Position numbers and translations under genes: made by a program. This document shows positions 10,371-22,005 of a stretch of DNA of 64,000 nt, one piece after another. Source of the DNA: Methylobrevis albus (GTDB lineage: Bacteria; Pseudomonadota; Alphaproteobacteria; Rhizobiales; Pleomorphomonadaceae); NCBI RefSeq assembly GCF_015904235.1, contig NZ_JADZLT010000052.1, positions 124,001-188,000 on the forward strand, in the 5' to 3' direction. Numbering within the stretch: the first letter of the stretch is position 1; each line of letters starts with the position of its first letter. Below the pieces are notes generated by a model. The model was not told the DNA's origin. It saw only the letters and a list, made by a program, of their open reading frames with translations, and did not search any database.

Positions 10371-10446
10371 TGGTACACCCTACGGGACTCGAACCCGTGT
10401 TACCGCCGTGAAAGGGCGGTGTCCTGGACCGCTAGACGAAGGGTGC
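10371..10446 (-). tRNA. tRNA-Glu (anticodon TTC)
   Basis: A 76-nt cloverleaf including an encoded CCA. The acceptor stem GCACCCT pairs with AGGGTGT (one G-U at the first pair). The anticodon arm is CCGCCCTTTCACGGCGG with anticodon TTC, and the T arm carries GGTTCGAGTCC. Its own promoter is visible just upstream on the same strand. Confidence 0.97.
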
Positions 10447-10456
10447 AGCGCGGCGG

Positions 10457-10485
10457 TTTATAATCGCGGTGATCGGAGAGGGCAA
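10457..10485 (-). promoter_or_regulatory. Sigma-70-type promoter of tRNA-Glu
   Basis: Read on the minus strand, TTGCCC and TATAAA are separated by 17 nt, with the -10 box about 10 nt upstream of the tRNA 5' end. This is a near-consensus housekeeping promoter. Confidence 0.7.
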
Positions 10486-10629
10486 CCCCTTTTGCGACCC
10501 TCATGCGCACGGGGCGCCGGGGTCGCCCGCGCGGGGGCGGGGCACCCGGCGGCGGAGGGCGGAGCCGGTAGCGCTGCCCGGCCCGCGGCGGAAATCGTGC
10601 GCAAGTCCGCGCTCCGCCGCGGTCGAGGT

Positions 10630-10657
10630 TTGCAAAGCGCGGGCGCGTCGCTATAGT
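10630..10657 (+). promoter_or_regulatory. Candidate promoter of yajC-secD-secF
   Basis: TTGCAA, 16 nt, TATAGT, facing yajC, about 225 nt upstream of its start. The 435-nt gap between tRNA-Glu and yajC (10447-10881) shows no gene; this promoter and the tRNA promoter are all I see in it. Confidence 0.5.
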
Positions 10658-10881
10658 CCGCGCGCTTTCGGCAGGACCTCGGTCCGGCCGTTCGATCACC
10701 GTCCCGCTGCCGTCGATGCGCCGATTTTCGAGCGGACGCCGGCGACGGGGCCAGCACCTGCGTGGCGGTCCCGGTGCGCCCGTCCCCGGACGGGGCCGTA
10801 CCGGCGAGACCACCACGCGGTCAACGGCTGCGCGCGCTTCCCTGGGGGCGCCGCAACCCCTTTTCGTTTCAGGAGCGCACG

Positions 10882-11214
10882 ATGTTCGTGACCCCCGCCT
10901 TCGCCCAGGCCGCCGCCGACCCGATGGGAACCACCGGTTTCCTCATCCAGATCATGCCGTTCCTGCTGATCTTCGTGATCATGTACTTCCTGATCATCCG
11001 GCCGCAGCGCCAGCGCCAGAAGGCGCATCTCGAGATGATCAAGAACCTGCGCCGCGGCGACACCGTCGTGACGTCCGGCGGCCTGATCGGCAAGATCGTC
11101 AAGATCGTCGACGACACCGAACTGCAGCTCGACGTCGGCGAAGGCACCAAGGTCCGCATCGCGCGCAGCTTCGTGCAGGATCTGCGCGCCAAGGGCGAGC
11201 CGGTCAAGGAGTGA
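10882..11214 (+). CDS. yajC: Preprotein translocase subunit YajC
   Basis: A 110-residue single-span membrane protein that associates with SecDF and the Sec translocon. The membrane helix is IMPFLLIFVIMYFLII (about residues 24-39), followed by the family signature RPQRQRQKAH and a small soluble domain (RRGDTVVTSGGLIGKI). The ATG at 10882 has AGGAG 7 nt upstream; longer in-frame starts lack homology. It is followed by secD and secF on the same strand. Confidence 0.96.
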   Translation: MFVTPAFAQAAADPMGTTGFLIQIMPFLLIFVIMYFLIIRPQRQRQKAHLEMIKNLRRGDTVVTSGGLIGKIVKIVDDTELQLDVGEGTKVRIARSFVQDLRAKGEPVKE

Positions 11215-11459
11215 CGCCGCGCAGCTGACGTTCCGCGCCGACGTCGTCGGGGGTGCGGCCGGGCACGCGCTGTGCCGGTCCTGCGTCGTCGGCGAGGTCG
11301 CCGCGGCGATGTCGCTTCCGGAGGTCCGGAGCGCGTGCCGTGCCTGACTGTTGCGGCCGGCGCCCTTACGGGGGCGGCCGGCCGATCTGACGATGACCGG
11401 CTGTTCTGGCCGCGCAGCGATGCGCCGCGGCGGGGCGAGGCTCCGGTGAAGAGGGTCCG

Positions 11460-13082
11460 ATGCTGCATTTCGCCCGCTGGAAGGTGACGCTGATCTCGCT
11501 GGTGCTTCTGGCCGGCGCGCTCTTCACAGCCCCGAACTTCCTGACCTCCGAGCAACTGCGCTCGTGGTGGCCGAGCTGGCTGCCGTCGCAGCAGATCGTG
11601 CTCGGCCTCGACCTGCAGGGCGGCGTCTATCTGCTCTACGAGGTCGACCGCGCCGACTACATCGCGCAGCGGCTGCGCAGCGTCGAGAACGACGTCCGCC
11701 TCGCGCTGCGCCAGGAGCCGCGCCTCGGCTATACCGGCCTCGCGATCCAGGGCAACGCGGTGCAGGTGCGCATCCGCGACAGCGAGCGCCTCGCCGATGC
11801 GACGACCCGGCTGACGGCGCTGGAAAACCCGCTCGACGATTCGGTGCTCGGCTTCGGCCAGAACGGCGGCGTCACCGAGTTCACCTTCAGCGACGCCGGC
11901 GACGGGCTGCTGCGGCTGGCGCTCAGCGACGACGGTCTCTCCCGCCGCATGACCACCGTGGTCGAGCAGTCGATCGAGGTGATCCGCCGCCGCGTCGACG
12001 AGATCGGCACGACCGAGCCCTCGATCCAGCGCAACGGCGACGACCGCATCCTCGTCGAGGCGCCCGGCGAGCGGGATCCGGACCGGCTGAAGAACCTGAT
12101 CGGCCAGACCGCGCAGCTGACCTTCCACCTCGTCGACAACACGATGCCGGCCGAGGACGCGCTGAACAGCCGTCCGCCGCCCGGCACCCGCGTGCTGCCC
12201 TCGACCGAGGGCGACGGTGTCGCATACATCATCGAGGACGTGCCGCTGCTGACCGGCGAGGATCTTTCCGACGCCCGCGCCGCCTTCGAGCAGCAGACCA
12301 ACCAGCCGGTGGTCTCGTTCCGCCTGACCACGGGCGGCGCGCGCAAGTTCGCCGAGGCCACGACGCAGAATGTCGGCCGGCCCTTCGCCATCGTGCTCGA
12401 CGAGGAGGTGATCTCCGCGCCGGTGATCCGCGAGCCGATCACGCAGGGCTCGGGCCAGATCTCGGGCAGCTTCTCGGTGCAGGGCGCCAACGACCTCGCG
12501 GTGCTGCTGCGCGCCGGCGCACTGCCGGCGAAGCTCGACGTGATCGAGGAGCGCACCGTCGGCCCCGGCCTCGGCGCCGATTCGATCGAGGCCGGCAAGA
12601 TCGCGTCCTATATCGGCGCGGCCGCCGTCGCGGTCTTCATGATCGCCTGCTACGGCCTGTTCGGCGTCTTCTCCGTGATGGCCCTGTTCGCCAACGTGAT
12701 GCTGATCTTCGCGGCGATGACGGCGATCGGCGCGACGCTGACGCTGCCCGGCATCGCCGGCATCGTGCTGACCATGGGCATGGCGGTGGACGCCAACGTG
12801 CTGATCTACGAGCGTATCCGTGAAGAGCAGCGCAACGGCCGCTCGGTGATCAGTTCGATCGATTCGGGCTTCTCGCGCGCGATCGGCACGATCATGGACT
12901 CCAACGTCACGACGCTGATCGCGGCCGTGGTGCTGTTCCAACTCGGCTCCGGCCCGGTGCGCGGCTTTGCCGTCACGCTCGCCATCGGCATCTTCACCAG
13001 CCTGTTCACGGCGGTGACCGTCACCCGCTTCATCATCACCATCTGGCTGCGCCGCCGCCGGCCGACGGTGCTTCCGATCTGA
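11460..13082 (+). CDS. secD: Protein translocase subunit SecD
   Basis: A 540-residue proton-driven membrane subunit that helps pull exported proteins through SecYEG into the periplasm. One N-terminal membrane helix (residues 9-25), the family motif VLGLDLQGGVYLLYEVD near 51-67, a large periplasmic P1 region, then the conserved GQISGSF and ALPAKL segments. Five C-terminal helices include the TMGMAVDANVLIYERIREE motif. A 245-nt gap separates it from yajC; I see no gene there. secF follows 43 nt after the stop. Confidence 0.96.
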   Translation: MLHFARWKVTLISLVLLAGALFTAPNFLTSEQLRSWWPSWLPSQQIVLGLDLQGGVYLLYEVDRADYIAQRLRSVENDVRLALRQEPRLGYTGLAIQGNAVQVRIRDSERLADATTRLTALENPLDDSVLGFGQNGGVTEFTFSDAGDGLLRLALSDDGLSRRMTTVVEQSIEVIRRRVDEIGTTEPSIQRNGDDRILVEAPGERDPDRLKNLIGQTAQLTFHLVDNTMPAEDALNSRPPPGTRVLPSTEGDGVAYIIEDVPLLTGEDLSDARAAFEQQTNQPVVSFRLTTGGARKFAEATTQNVGRPFAIVLDEEVISAPVIREPITQGSGQISGSFSVQGANDLAVLLRAGALPAKLDVIEERTVGPGLGADSIEAGKIASYIGAAAVAVFMIACYGLFGVFSVMALFANVMLIFAAMTAIGATLTLPGIAGIVLTMGMAVDANVLIYERIREEQRNGRSVISSIDSGFSRAIGTIMDSNVTTLIAAVVLFQLGSGPVRGFAVTLAIGIFTSLFTAVTVTRFIITIWLRRRRPTVLPI

Positions 13083-13125
13083 ACCTTCTGCGCCGGGGCT
13101 GATCGCTCCGGTGGCGAGGACAATC

Positions 13126-14055
13126 ATGCGTCTTCTGAAACTCATTCCGGACGACACCCACATTCCGTTCATGCGGATCCGCAACTACATCTTCGCGCTG
13201 TCGTTGATCGCGAGCGTGCTGTCGATCGCCCTGTTCGCCGTGCGCGGCATGAACTACGGCATCGACTTCGAAGGCGGCACGCTGATCGAGATCCAGACGC
13301 GGGAGGGGCCGGCCGACATCGGCGCCATTCGCGCGCGGCTCGCCGAACTGAACCTCGGCGAAGTGCAGGTGCAGGAGTTCGGCGCCCCCGACCAGGTGCT
13401 GATCCGCATCGTGCGGCAGGAGGGCGGCGACGCCGAGCAGCAGCAGGCGGTGGAGCAGGTTCGGGCCGCCTTCGGCGAGGAGGTCGAGTACCGACGCGTC
13501 GAGGTGGTGGGCCCGCGCGTCTCGGGCGAACTCGCCTGGGCGGGCACCATCGCCGTGCTGGTGTCGATGGGGGCGATCCTCGTCTACCTCTGGTTCCGGT
13601 TCGAATGGCAGTACGGCATCGGCTCGACGATCGCGACGGCGCACGACGTGATCATGACGATCGGGCTGTTCTCGCTCTTGCAACTCGAGTTCAACCTGAG
13701 TTCGATCGCGGCGGTGCTGACAATCGTCGGCTACTCGCTGAACGACACCGTCGTCGTCTACGACCGCATCCGCGAAACCCGGCGAAAATACAAGAAGATG
13801 CCGCTCCCCGAGATGATCGATCTCGCGATCAACCAGACGCTGAGCCGCACGGTGATGACGGCGCTGACGACGCTGATCGCGCTGACGGCGCTGGCCTTCT
13901 TCGGCGGCGAGGTGATCCGCTCGTTCACGATCGCGATGATCTTCGGTGTCGCCATCGGCACCTACTCGTCGATCTTCATCGCGGCGCCGGTGCTGATCCT
14001 GTTCGGTCTCAACGCGCCCGAGCCCGAGACCCCGGAAAAGGCCCGGACGGCGTGA
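13126..14055 (+). CDS. secF: Protein translocase subunit SecF
   Basis: 309 residues, partner of SecD. It has the SecF signature NYGIDFEGGTLIEI, a short periplasmic domain, and five C-terminal membrane helices with GYSLNDTVVVYDRIRE. The ATG at 13126 has GAGGA 5 nt upstream and is preferred to a GTG at 13111. The stop codon overlaps the GTG start of the next gene, indicating coupling. Confidence 0.96.
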   Translation: MRLLKLIPDDTHIPFMRIRNYIFALSLIASVLSIALFAVRGMNYGIDFEGGTLIEIQTREGPADIGAIRARLAELNLGEVQVQEFGAPDQVLIRIVRQEGGDAEQQQAVEQVRAAFGEEVEYRRVEVVGPRVSGELAWAGTIAVLVSMGAILVYLWFRFEWQYGIGSTIATAHDVIMTIGLFSLLQLEFNLSSIAAVLTIVGYSLNDTVVVYDRIRETRRKYKKMPLPEMIDLAINQTLSRTVMTALTTLIALTALAFFGGEVIRSFTIAMIFGVAIGTYSSIFIAAPVLILFGLNAPEPETPEKARTA

Positions 14056-14468
14056 GCACCGGCTACGGCGGGCGCGGAACACCGCAGGCGCCCGCCCGCC
14101 GCGACGCGCATTTTCCCGGCCGGGCGCCGATCGACTCCTACGGCGACGGCGGCTTCCGTTTCGCCGGCATGTCGCACCGCGGCTCGCTGCTGTGCCTGCC
14201 GAGCGGCATCTACGGCTGGGACGTGCGCGCGGGCGACGCGGTTTCGGCCGCCGCGCTGGAACGGGTGTTCGCGGAAGCCGGCGAGATCGACCAGTTGCTG
14301 CTCGGCACCGGCCGCGGCCTCGACTTTCCCAGCGAAGCGCTGCGGTTCGCCTGCCGCGACGTCGCGATCGGGCTGGAGGCGATGTCGACCGGGGCGGCGA
14401 TCCGCACCTACAACATCCTACTCGGTGAAGGCCGGCGTGTGGCGGCGGCGCTGATCGCGACCGAGTGA
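14052..14468 (+). CDS. Mth938-like domain protein (DUF498)
   Basis: 138 residues of the Mth938/NDUFAF3-like family. The core is APIDSYGDGGFRFAG, then GSLLCLPSGIYGW, IDQLLLGTGRG and a C-terminal AIRTYNILLGEGRRVAAALI, all typical of this small alpha/beta fold. The eukaryotic relative NDUFAF3 is a complex I assembly factor; the bacterial role is not settled. The GTG start overlaps the secF stop (GTGA), so translation is probably coupled. Its position after secF is common in Rhizobiales. Confidence 0.88.
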   Translation: MSTGYGGRGTPQAPARRDAHFPGRAPIDSYGDGGFRFAGMSHRGSLLCLPSGIYGWDVRAGDAVSAAALERVFAEAGEIDQLLLGTGRGLDFPSEALRFACRDVAIGLEAMSTGAAIRTYNILLGEGRRVAAALIATE

Positions 14469-14640
14469 TCCGGCCGCGCCGGCACCGCCGTAACATCAAC
14501 GCCATGTGACGTCGTGGCGCGCCTTGCAGATTGAAGTTCTTCCAGAATCCACTTGTACTGGCCGGGGACCGGCGCTGCGCGGTGCGGATGTGCCGCCGGG
14601 CGGCGCGGGTGATCACGTGAGCGGGGAGTCCGGGGCGGCG

Positions 14641-15522
14641 ATGAGCGTGGCGCGGCGGCAGAGCGAACTCAAGGCGGCCTACCGCCACGCGGACCGGATC
14701 GTCCGCGACGGCGATCGTGACCGCTGGCTGGCCAGCCTGTTCGCCGCCGCCGAAGAGCGGCCGCACCTGCTGGCCGTGCTCGCCTTCAACGTCGAGATCG
14801 CGCGGATCCGTGAAGTGATCCGCGAGCCGCAGATCGGCATCATCCGGGCAAAATGGTGGCGCGACGTCGTCACCGGGGATGCCGCCGGCGACGCCGAGGG
14901 CCATCCGGTGGCCCGGGCCCTGCGCGACACGATCGACATCTACCGCCTGCCGACCGGACCCTTCGTCGACCTGATCGACGCGCGCACCTTCGACCTCTAC
15001 GAGGACGCGATGCCGACGATCGACGATCTCGAAGGCTATGCCGGCGAGACCGCCTCGGCGCTGTTCCAGCTCGGCGCGATCATCCTCAACAAGGGCGCGC
15101 CGGCTGAAACGGCGGACGCGGCCGGGCACGGCGGCGTCGCCTATGCGCTGACCGGGCTGATGCGCGCGTTGCCGCTGCAGGCGCGGCGCGGGCAGGTCTA
15201 CCTGCCGAAGGACCTGCTCGCCCGCCACGGCCTCGCGCCGCACGACGTGCGGTCCGGGCTGGTGACGCCCGGCCTGATCACGGCGCTGGCGGAATTGCGC
15301 GCCCGCGCCCAGCGTCACCTCGATGCCGCCCGCAAGGGCCTCGCCGACGTGCCGGTGCCGGTGCTGCCGGCGTTCCTGCCGCTGGCGCTGGTGCCGCTGT
15401 GGCTGAAGGCGCTGGAGACGGCCGACCCCTATATCGGGGCCGGCGAAGTGTCGCTGGTGAAGCGGCAGTGGACGCTGTGGCGCGCCGCGCGGGCCGGCCG
15501 GCAGGGGCGGGCGATGTTCTGA
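14641..15522 (+). CDS. Phytoene/squalene synthase family protein (NDUFAF6-like)
   Basis: 293 residues with the all-helical isoprenoid-synthase-like fold: AAEERPHLLAVLAFNVEIAR, EPQIGIIRAKWWRDVV and FVDLIDARTFDLYED. The second Asp-rich motif of true phytoene synthases is weak (DARTFDLYED), and the family includes NDUFAF6, a complex I assembly factor, so carotenoid synthesis should not be assumed. Sitting next to an NDUFAF3-like gene favours a shared non-carotenoid role (inference). The ATG at 14641 was chosen because homology begins there; the frame extends to about 14506 without recognisable sequence. Confidence 0.8.
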   Translation: MSVARRQSELKAAYRHADRIVRDGDRDRWLASLFAAAEERPHLLAVLAFNVEIARIREVIREPQIGIIRAKWWRDVVTGDAAGDAEGHPVARALRDTIDIYRLPTGPFVDLIDARTFDLYEDAMPTIDDLEGYAGETASALFQLGAIILNKGAPAETADAAGHGGVAYALTGLMRALPLQARRGQVYLPKDLLARHGLAPHDVRSGLVTPGLITALAELRARAQRHLDAARKGLADVPVPVLPAFLPLALVPLWLKALETADPYIGAGEVSLVKRQWTLWRAARAGRQGRAMF

Positions 15523-15552
15523 CGGGGGCGCCGGTCGCGGGTCGCGTCCGGC

Positions 15553-17016
15553 CTATCCCGCCAGCCGCTCTGGCGCGGGCAGGGCGCCGATCGGGCCGAT
15601 CGGGTTGGCGCCGAGCCAGGCGTCGACGTCCTGCAGAGCCCGGGCGCTGAGCGCGCGCTTGCGGGCGGACGACTTCTCCGGCCCGCGCAGGCGCTTGCCC
15701 TCGGTCTTCGGCACCTCCACCGGCGGGAACAGGCCGAAATTGACGTTCATCGGCTGGAACGAGCGCGGCCGCGGGCCATCAGCCTCCGTCTCGTCGACGA
15801 GGTGGCCGCCGGTGATGTGGCCGAGGATCGCGCCGAAGGCCGTGGTCGGCGGCGGCGGTGCCACGGCGAGGCCGAGGCGCTCGGCCGCGGCGAAGCGGCC
15901 GGCGAGCAGCCCGATCGCCGCCGATTCGACATAGCCCTCGCAGCCGGTGATCTGGCCGGCAAAGCGCAGCCGCGGCGCCGCCTTTAGGCGCAGCGCCGTG
16001 TCGAGCAGCACCGGCGAGTTGAGGAAGGTGTTGCGGTGCAGGCCGCCGAGGCGGGCGAACTCGGCGTTTTCGAGCCCGGGGATGGTGCGGAAGATCCGCA
16101 CCTGCTCGGCGTACTTCAGCTTCGTCTGGAAGCCGACCATGTTGTAGAGCGTGCCGAGCGCGTTGTCCTGGCGCAGCTGCACCACGGCATAGGGCTTCAC
16201 CGTCGGCTCGTGCGCGTTGGTGAGGCCCATCGGCTTCATCGGCCCGTGGCGCAGCGTCTCGGGGCCGCGCTCGGCCATCACCTCGATCGGCAGGCAGCCG
16301 TCGAAATAGGGCGTGCCCTCGAAGGCTTTGAACTCGGTCTTGTCTCCGGCGACCAGCGCCGCGACGAAGGCCTCGTAGACCTCCCGCGACATCGGGCAGT
16401 TGAGGTAGTCCTTGCCGGTGCCGCCCGGGCCGACCTTGTCGTAGCGCGACTGGAACCAGGCGGTGCCGAGGTCGATGCTGTCGAAGTGCACGATCGGCGC
16501 GATGGCGTCGAAGAAGGCGAGGCTGTCCTCACCGGAGAGCGTGCGGATCGCCTCGGCCAGCGCCGGCGAGGTGAGCGGGCCGGTCGCGACGATCACCGAG
16601 TCCCAGTCTTCCGGCGGCAGGCCGTCGATCTCGCCGCGCTCCAGCGAGATCAGCGGATGGGCTTCGATCGCCGCCGTCACCGCTTCGGCAAAGCCCTCGC
16701 GGTCGACCGCGAGGGCGCCGCCGGCCGGCACCTGGTTCGCGTCGGCGCAGCGCATGACGAGCGAGCCGGCGCGGCGCATCTCGGCGTGGAGCAGGCCGAC
16801 CGCATTGGCCTCGGCATCGTCGGAGCGGAAGGAATTGGAGCAGACGAGCTCGGCGAGCCTGTCGGTCTGGTGCACGTCGGTGGCGCGGACGGGGCGCATC
16901 TCGTGCAGGGCGACGGGCACGCCGGCGTTGGCGAGCGCCCACGCGGCCTCGGTGCCGGCAAGGCCGCCACCGATCACGTGAACCGGGCGGAGGGGAGTAT
17001 CGGAGGGGCTGGACAT
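15553..17016 (-). CDS. trmFO: Methylenetetrahydrofolate--tRNA (uracil-5-)-methyltransferase TrmFO
   Basis: A 487-residue FAD-dependent enzyme that makes 5-methyluridine at position 54 in the tRNA T loop, using methylene-THF and NAD(P)H. The dinucleotide-binding motif [15 protein letters not shown] lies near residues 13-27. Conserved [33 protein letters not shown] and [16 protein letters not shown] follow, the last being the C-terminal FAD site. The ATG at 17016 was chosen over a start 36 nt further out. It lies downstream of the small-RNA locus on the same strand, but a terminator separates them. Confidence 0.95.
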   Translation of the reverse strand: MSSPSDTPLRPVHVIGGGLAGTEAAWALANAGVPVALHEMRPVRATDVHQTDRLAELVCSNSFRSDDAEANAVGLLHAEMRRAGSLVMRCADANQVPAGGALAVDREGFAEAVTAAIEAHPLISLERGEIDGLPPEDWDSVIVATGPLTSPALAEAIRTLSGEDSLAFFDAIAPIVHFDSIDLGTAWFQSRYDKVGPGGTGKDYLNCPMSREVYEAFVAALVAGDKTEFKAFEGTPYFDGCLPIEVMAERGPETLRHGPMKPMGLTNAHEPTVKPYAVVQLRQDNALGTLYNMVGFQTKLKYAEQVRIFRTIPGLENAEFARLGGLHRNTFLNSPVLLDTALRLKAAPRLRFAGQITGCEGYVESAAIGLLAGRFAAAERLGLAVAPPPPTTAFGAILGHITGGHLVDETEADGPRPRSFQPMNVNFGLFPPVEVPKTEGKRLRGPEKSSARKRALSARALQDVDAWLGANPIGPIGALPAPERLAG

Positions 17017-17085
17017 GGGGCGGACCCTAGTCCGGCGGCGGCGCGGCGGCAAGCATCGGGACTGGCGGCGGGCGGCAGGCCCCAG

Positions 17086-17125
17086 AAAAACGAACGCCCA
17101 CCGGGGGAGGAGATCCGGTGGGCGT
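17086..17125 (-). terminator. Rho-independent terminator formed by the last CcsR/cuckoo hairpin
   Basis: On the minus strand an 11-bp perfect stem (ACGCCCACCGG with its complement) is followed within about 3 nt by a run of five T (17090-17086). It would end transcription of the DUF1127/small-RNA unit before trmFO. Confidence 0.75.
17094..17125 (-). ncRNA. CcsR/cuckoo-type small RNA hairpin 4 (distal)
   Basis: Perfect 11-bp stem at 17094-17104 and 17115-17125. The 10-nt loop reads CTCCTCCC on the minus strand, an anti-Shine-Dalgarno sequence. Last of four similar hairpins after the DUF1127 gene; it doubles as the terminator. Matches the described cuckoo RNA/CcsR layout in alphaproteobacteria. 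Confidence 0.8.
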
Positions 17126-17132
17126 CGTTGGG

Positions 17133-17157
17133 TCCACGGAGGGAGGAGTTCCGTGGA
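17133..17157 (-). ncRNA. CcsR/cuckoo-type small RNA hairpin 3
   Basis: 8-bp perfect stem (TCCACGGA with its complement, 17133-17140 and 17150-17157). The 9-nt loop contains CTCCTCCC on the minus strand. Confidence 0.8.
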
Positions 17158-17160
17158 GTT

Positions 17161-17189
17161 GCCCGGGCAGGGGAGGAGACTGCCGGGGC
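17161..17189 (-). ncRNA. CcsR/cuckoo-type small RNA hairpin 2
   Basis: 10-position stem with one G-G mismatch (17161-17170 with 17180-17189). The 9-nt loop contains CTCCTCCC on the minus strand. Confidence 0.8.
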
Positions 17190-17208
17190 GTATCGGGCGC
17201 TCTTGGGG

Positions 17209-17230
17209 TCGGCGGGGAGGAGGTCGCCGA
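17209..17230 (-). ncRNA. CcsR/cuckoo-type small RNA hairpin 1 (proximal)
   Basis: 6-bp stem TCGGCG/CGCCGA (17209-17214 with 17225-17230). The 10-nt loop contains CTCCTCCC on the minus strand. Weakest stem of the four, but the loop motif is intact. About 98 nt downstream of the DUF1127 stop. Confidence 0.75.
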
Positions 17231-17293
17231 GGCCTAGCAGCCCGAATGGGTATCTCGTGTGTTCAGGCCAACGCGGCCCGACGGACAGACCGT

Positions 17294-17312
17294 CCGGCTC
17301 CCTATGAGCCGG
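17294..17312 (-). ncRNA. Spacer hairpin between the DUF1127 gene and the small RNAs
   Basis: Perfect 7-bp stem CCGGCTC/GAGCCGG with a 5-nt loop, lacking the CTCCTCCC loop. It lies directly after the DUF1127 stop and may protect the mRNA 3' end or mark a processing point (inference). Confidence 0.4.
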
Positions 17313-17327
17313 CGGCGATCATTTGCT

Positions 17328-17477
17328 TCAGCGGGCCGCCTGGCGGGCGAGCTGAGCGATGTCCGAACGGGCGATGCCGAGGTCGTTGAGCTCACGGCTC
17401 GAGAGACGCGACAGCTCGCGGTAGGTCTGCTGGTACTTGACGTAGGTCTGGTACTTCTTGACGACGGAACCGAACAT
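17328..17477 (-). CDS. DUF1127 small protein (CcaF1-like)
   Basis: A 49-residue basic protein, MFGSVVKKYQ at the start and the DUF1127 core RELSRLSSRELNDLGIARSD in the middle, ending QLARQAAR. The ATG at 17477 has AAAGGTGA 5 nt upstream. In Rhodobacter sphaeroides the DUF1127 protein CcaF1 is an RNA-binding protein co-transcribed with CcsR small RNAs under RpoH sigma factors in oxidative and heat stress. Here too, four CTCCTCCC-loop hairpins follow on the same strand, so the same type of stress operon is inferred. Confidence 0.9.
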   Translation of the reverse strand: MFGSVVKKYQTYVKYQQTYRELSRLSSRELNDLGIARSDIAQLARQAAR

Positions 17478-18050
17478 GATGGTCACCTTTCTGGATCTTC
17501 GAAACTCTTCTGGAAGCGCCGCCGCTCTCGCTGCTGTCGCTGCGGGGCGTCGCTGCCGACGAGGAGATATCTAAGCCATGCACCCGCGCCGTGACAGGGG
17601 GCGCGTCGCATGTCGAGCATGTATTTTTCGCATGGCAAATTTAATTTGCGCCGCAATAGGTGCGCTGCGGAATAGAGACGTGTGGCAAACAGATGACGCT
17701 GCTGCGACAAACCGTGCAAAAATGATTTTTATCAATGGCTTACGAATGTGACTTCATGGCGTTGAAATGACGATCGACGGCCATGGTGCGTCGCACCAAT
17801 TCGTCTGTGTACGAATGATTCGTGAAGAGCCGTGGAATAAAATCGGTTTAGCGATCCGAGGCTGCTCTGGACGGCGGTCGCGATGGCGTTTCCCGCGCGG
17901 GCGGCGAGGAGCGCCGGACGCACGGGAAGTCGTCGTGGCGGCGGCCAGAGCAACGCGGTGGCGACCATTGGTGGACCAGCCGCGCCGACGCGGCATCCTG
18001 GCGTTGCCAGGGCGCGTCGGCGCGCGGTGGGCCCGGCTCCGCGCGACCGG
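17478..18050. other. Gene-free, AT-rich upstream region of the DUF1127 locus
   Basis: No gene is visible. The stretch 17590-17870 is markedly richer in A and T than its surroundings. It includes a perfect 15-bp palindrome (GCAAATT-T-AATTTGC, 17635-17649), a possible operator upstream of the DUF1127 start. Promoter elements for the stress operon should lie here, but I cannot name a convincing one. Confidence 0.5.
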
Positions 18051-20975
<2,925 letters not shown>

Positions 20976-21215
20976 CGCCTGTCGGTCCACGCTCGCTTCG
21001 CGGGCTCGTCGCCCGAACTGCCGTCGTCACGACGGATGTCGTCGATATAGCAATCGCCGTGCCCGCCCGGTACCGCCGCGAGTGCACGGCGGCGTCGCAG
21101 CATACGCGGCACCGACCCCGCCGGATGAACCCTTGCCGCGGGCGGTCGTTCCGCGTTGTCCACCGTCTGCGTTGATTCCGGGACTGGACTCGACGACTCG
21201 ATCATGACATGAATG

Positions 21216-21230
21216 GAACATAACAGGAAC
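21216..21230. promoter_or_regulatory. SOS box (LexA operator) between uvrA and ssb
   Basis: GAAC, 7 nt, GAAC: an exact match to the alphaproteobacterial LexA site (GTTC-N7-GTTC on the other strand). It lies in the 460-nt gap between two divergent DNA-repair genes, about 240 nt from the uvrA start and 210 nt from the ssb start. No gene is visible in the rest of the gap. Confidence 0.85.
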
Positions 21231-21439
21231 GATGGGTCGCGACGAGGGGCAGTCCGCATTTTCTTAGCGCTTGTGGAAAAGATGCTCCGACGGTTCCGGC
21301 GGATCGTTCTGTGCTAAGGGTTGCCAAGGTCTGCGCCCGAACGGCGACGGGCATGCCGCTGCGCGCCGGGTCGGCGCGCCGGCGAGAATAAGGCGCCGCC
21401 GCGGGGCTCATCGCGGCCGGCATGGAAGGAGTGAGCGTC

Positions 21440-21991
21440 ATGGCGGGCAGCGTCAACAAGGTGATCCTCGTGGGCAACCTCGGAGCCGATCCCGAGATCC
21501 GCCGCACCCAGGACGGCCGGCCGATCGCCAACCTGCGGATCGCGACGTCGGAAAGCTGGCGCGATCGCAGCAGCGGCGAGCGGCGCGAGAAAACCGAGTG
21601 GCACCGGGTGGTGATCTTCAGCGAAGGCCTCTGCAAGGTCGCCGAGCAGTTCCTGCGCAAGGGCTCCAAGGTCTACCTCGAGGGCCAGTTGCAGACCCGC
21701 GAGTGGGAAGACCAGAGCGGCCAGAAGCGCTACTCGACCGAAGTCGTGCTGCAGGGCTTCAACGCCACGCTGACCATGCTCGACGGGCGCGGCGAGCGCT
21801 CGGGTGACAGCGGCGACATGGACGCCGGCGGCGGCTCCGACTACGGCCGTTCCAGCCCGATGGAGCGCGGCTCCGACCGGGGCGGCGATCGCGGCGCCGA
21901 GGCGCCGCGCGGCAGCGGCACCGGCGGCGGCAACCGGGCCGCGGCCCGGCCGAGCTTCGCCAGCGACATGGATGACGAGATCCCGTTCTGA
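21440..21991 (+). CDS. ssb: Single-stranded DNA-binding protein
   Basis: 183 residues. An OB fold covers about residues 1-110 ([45 protein letters not shown]). A Gly/Arg/Ser-rich disordered linker follows, ending in the acidic tip MDDEIPF that binds repair and replication partners. The ATG at 21440 has GGAAGGA 9 nt upstream and is preferred to an in-frame ATG at 21422. It shares an upstream region and SOS box with uvrA. Confidence 0.96.
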   Translation: MAGSVNKVILVGNLGADPEIRRTQDGRPIANLRIATSESWRDRSSGERREKTEWHRVVIFSEGLCKVAEQFLRKGSKVYLEGQLQTREWEDQSGQKRYSTEVVLQGFNATLTMLDGRGERSGDSGDMDAGGGSDYGRSSPMERGSDRGGDRGAEAPRGSGTGGGNRAAARPSFASDMDDEIPF

Positions 21992-22005
21992 GCCGGGGAC
22001 TTTCG

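Noticed and set aside
10869-13184. 771-codon frame opposite yajC-secD-secF
   Set aside because: Shadow of three recognised genes; no homology-like pattern.
14641-15522. Carotenoid pathway (phytoene synthase) in the window
   Set aside because: No crtI, crtE or other carotenoid gene nearby, weak second Asp-rich motif, and an NDUFAF3-like neighbour; the NDUFAF6-like reading is favoured.
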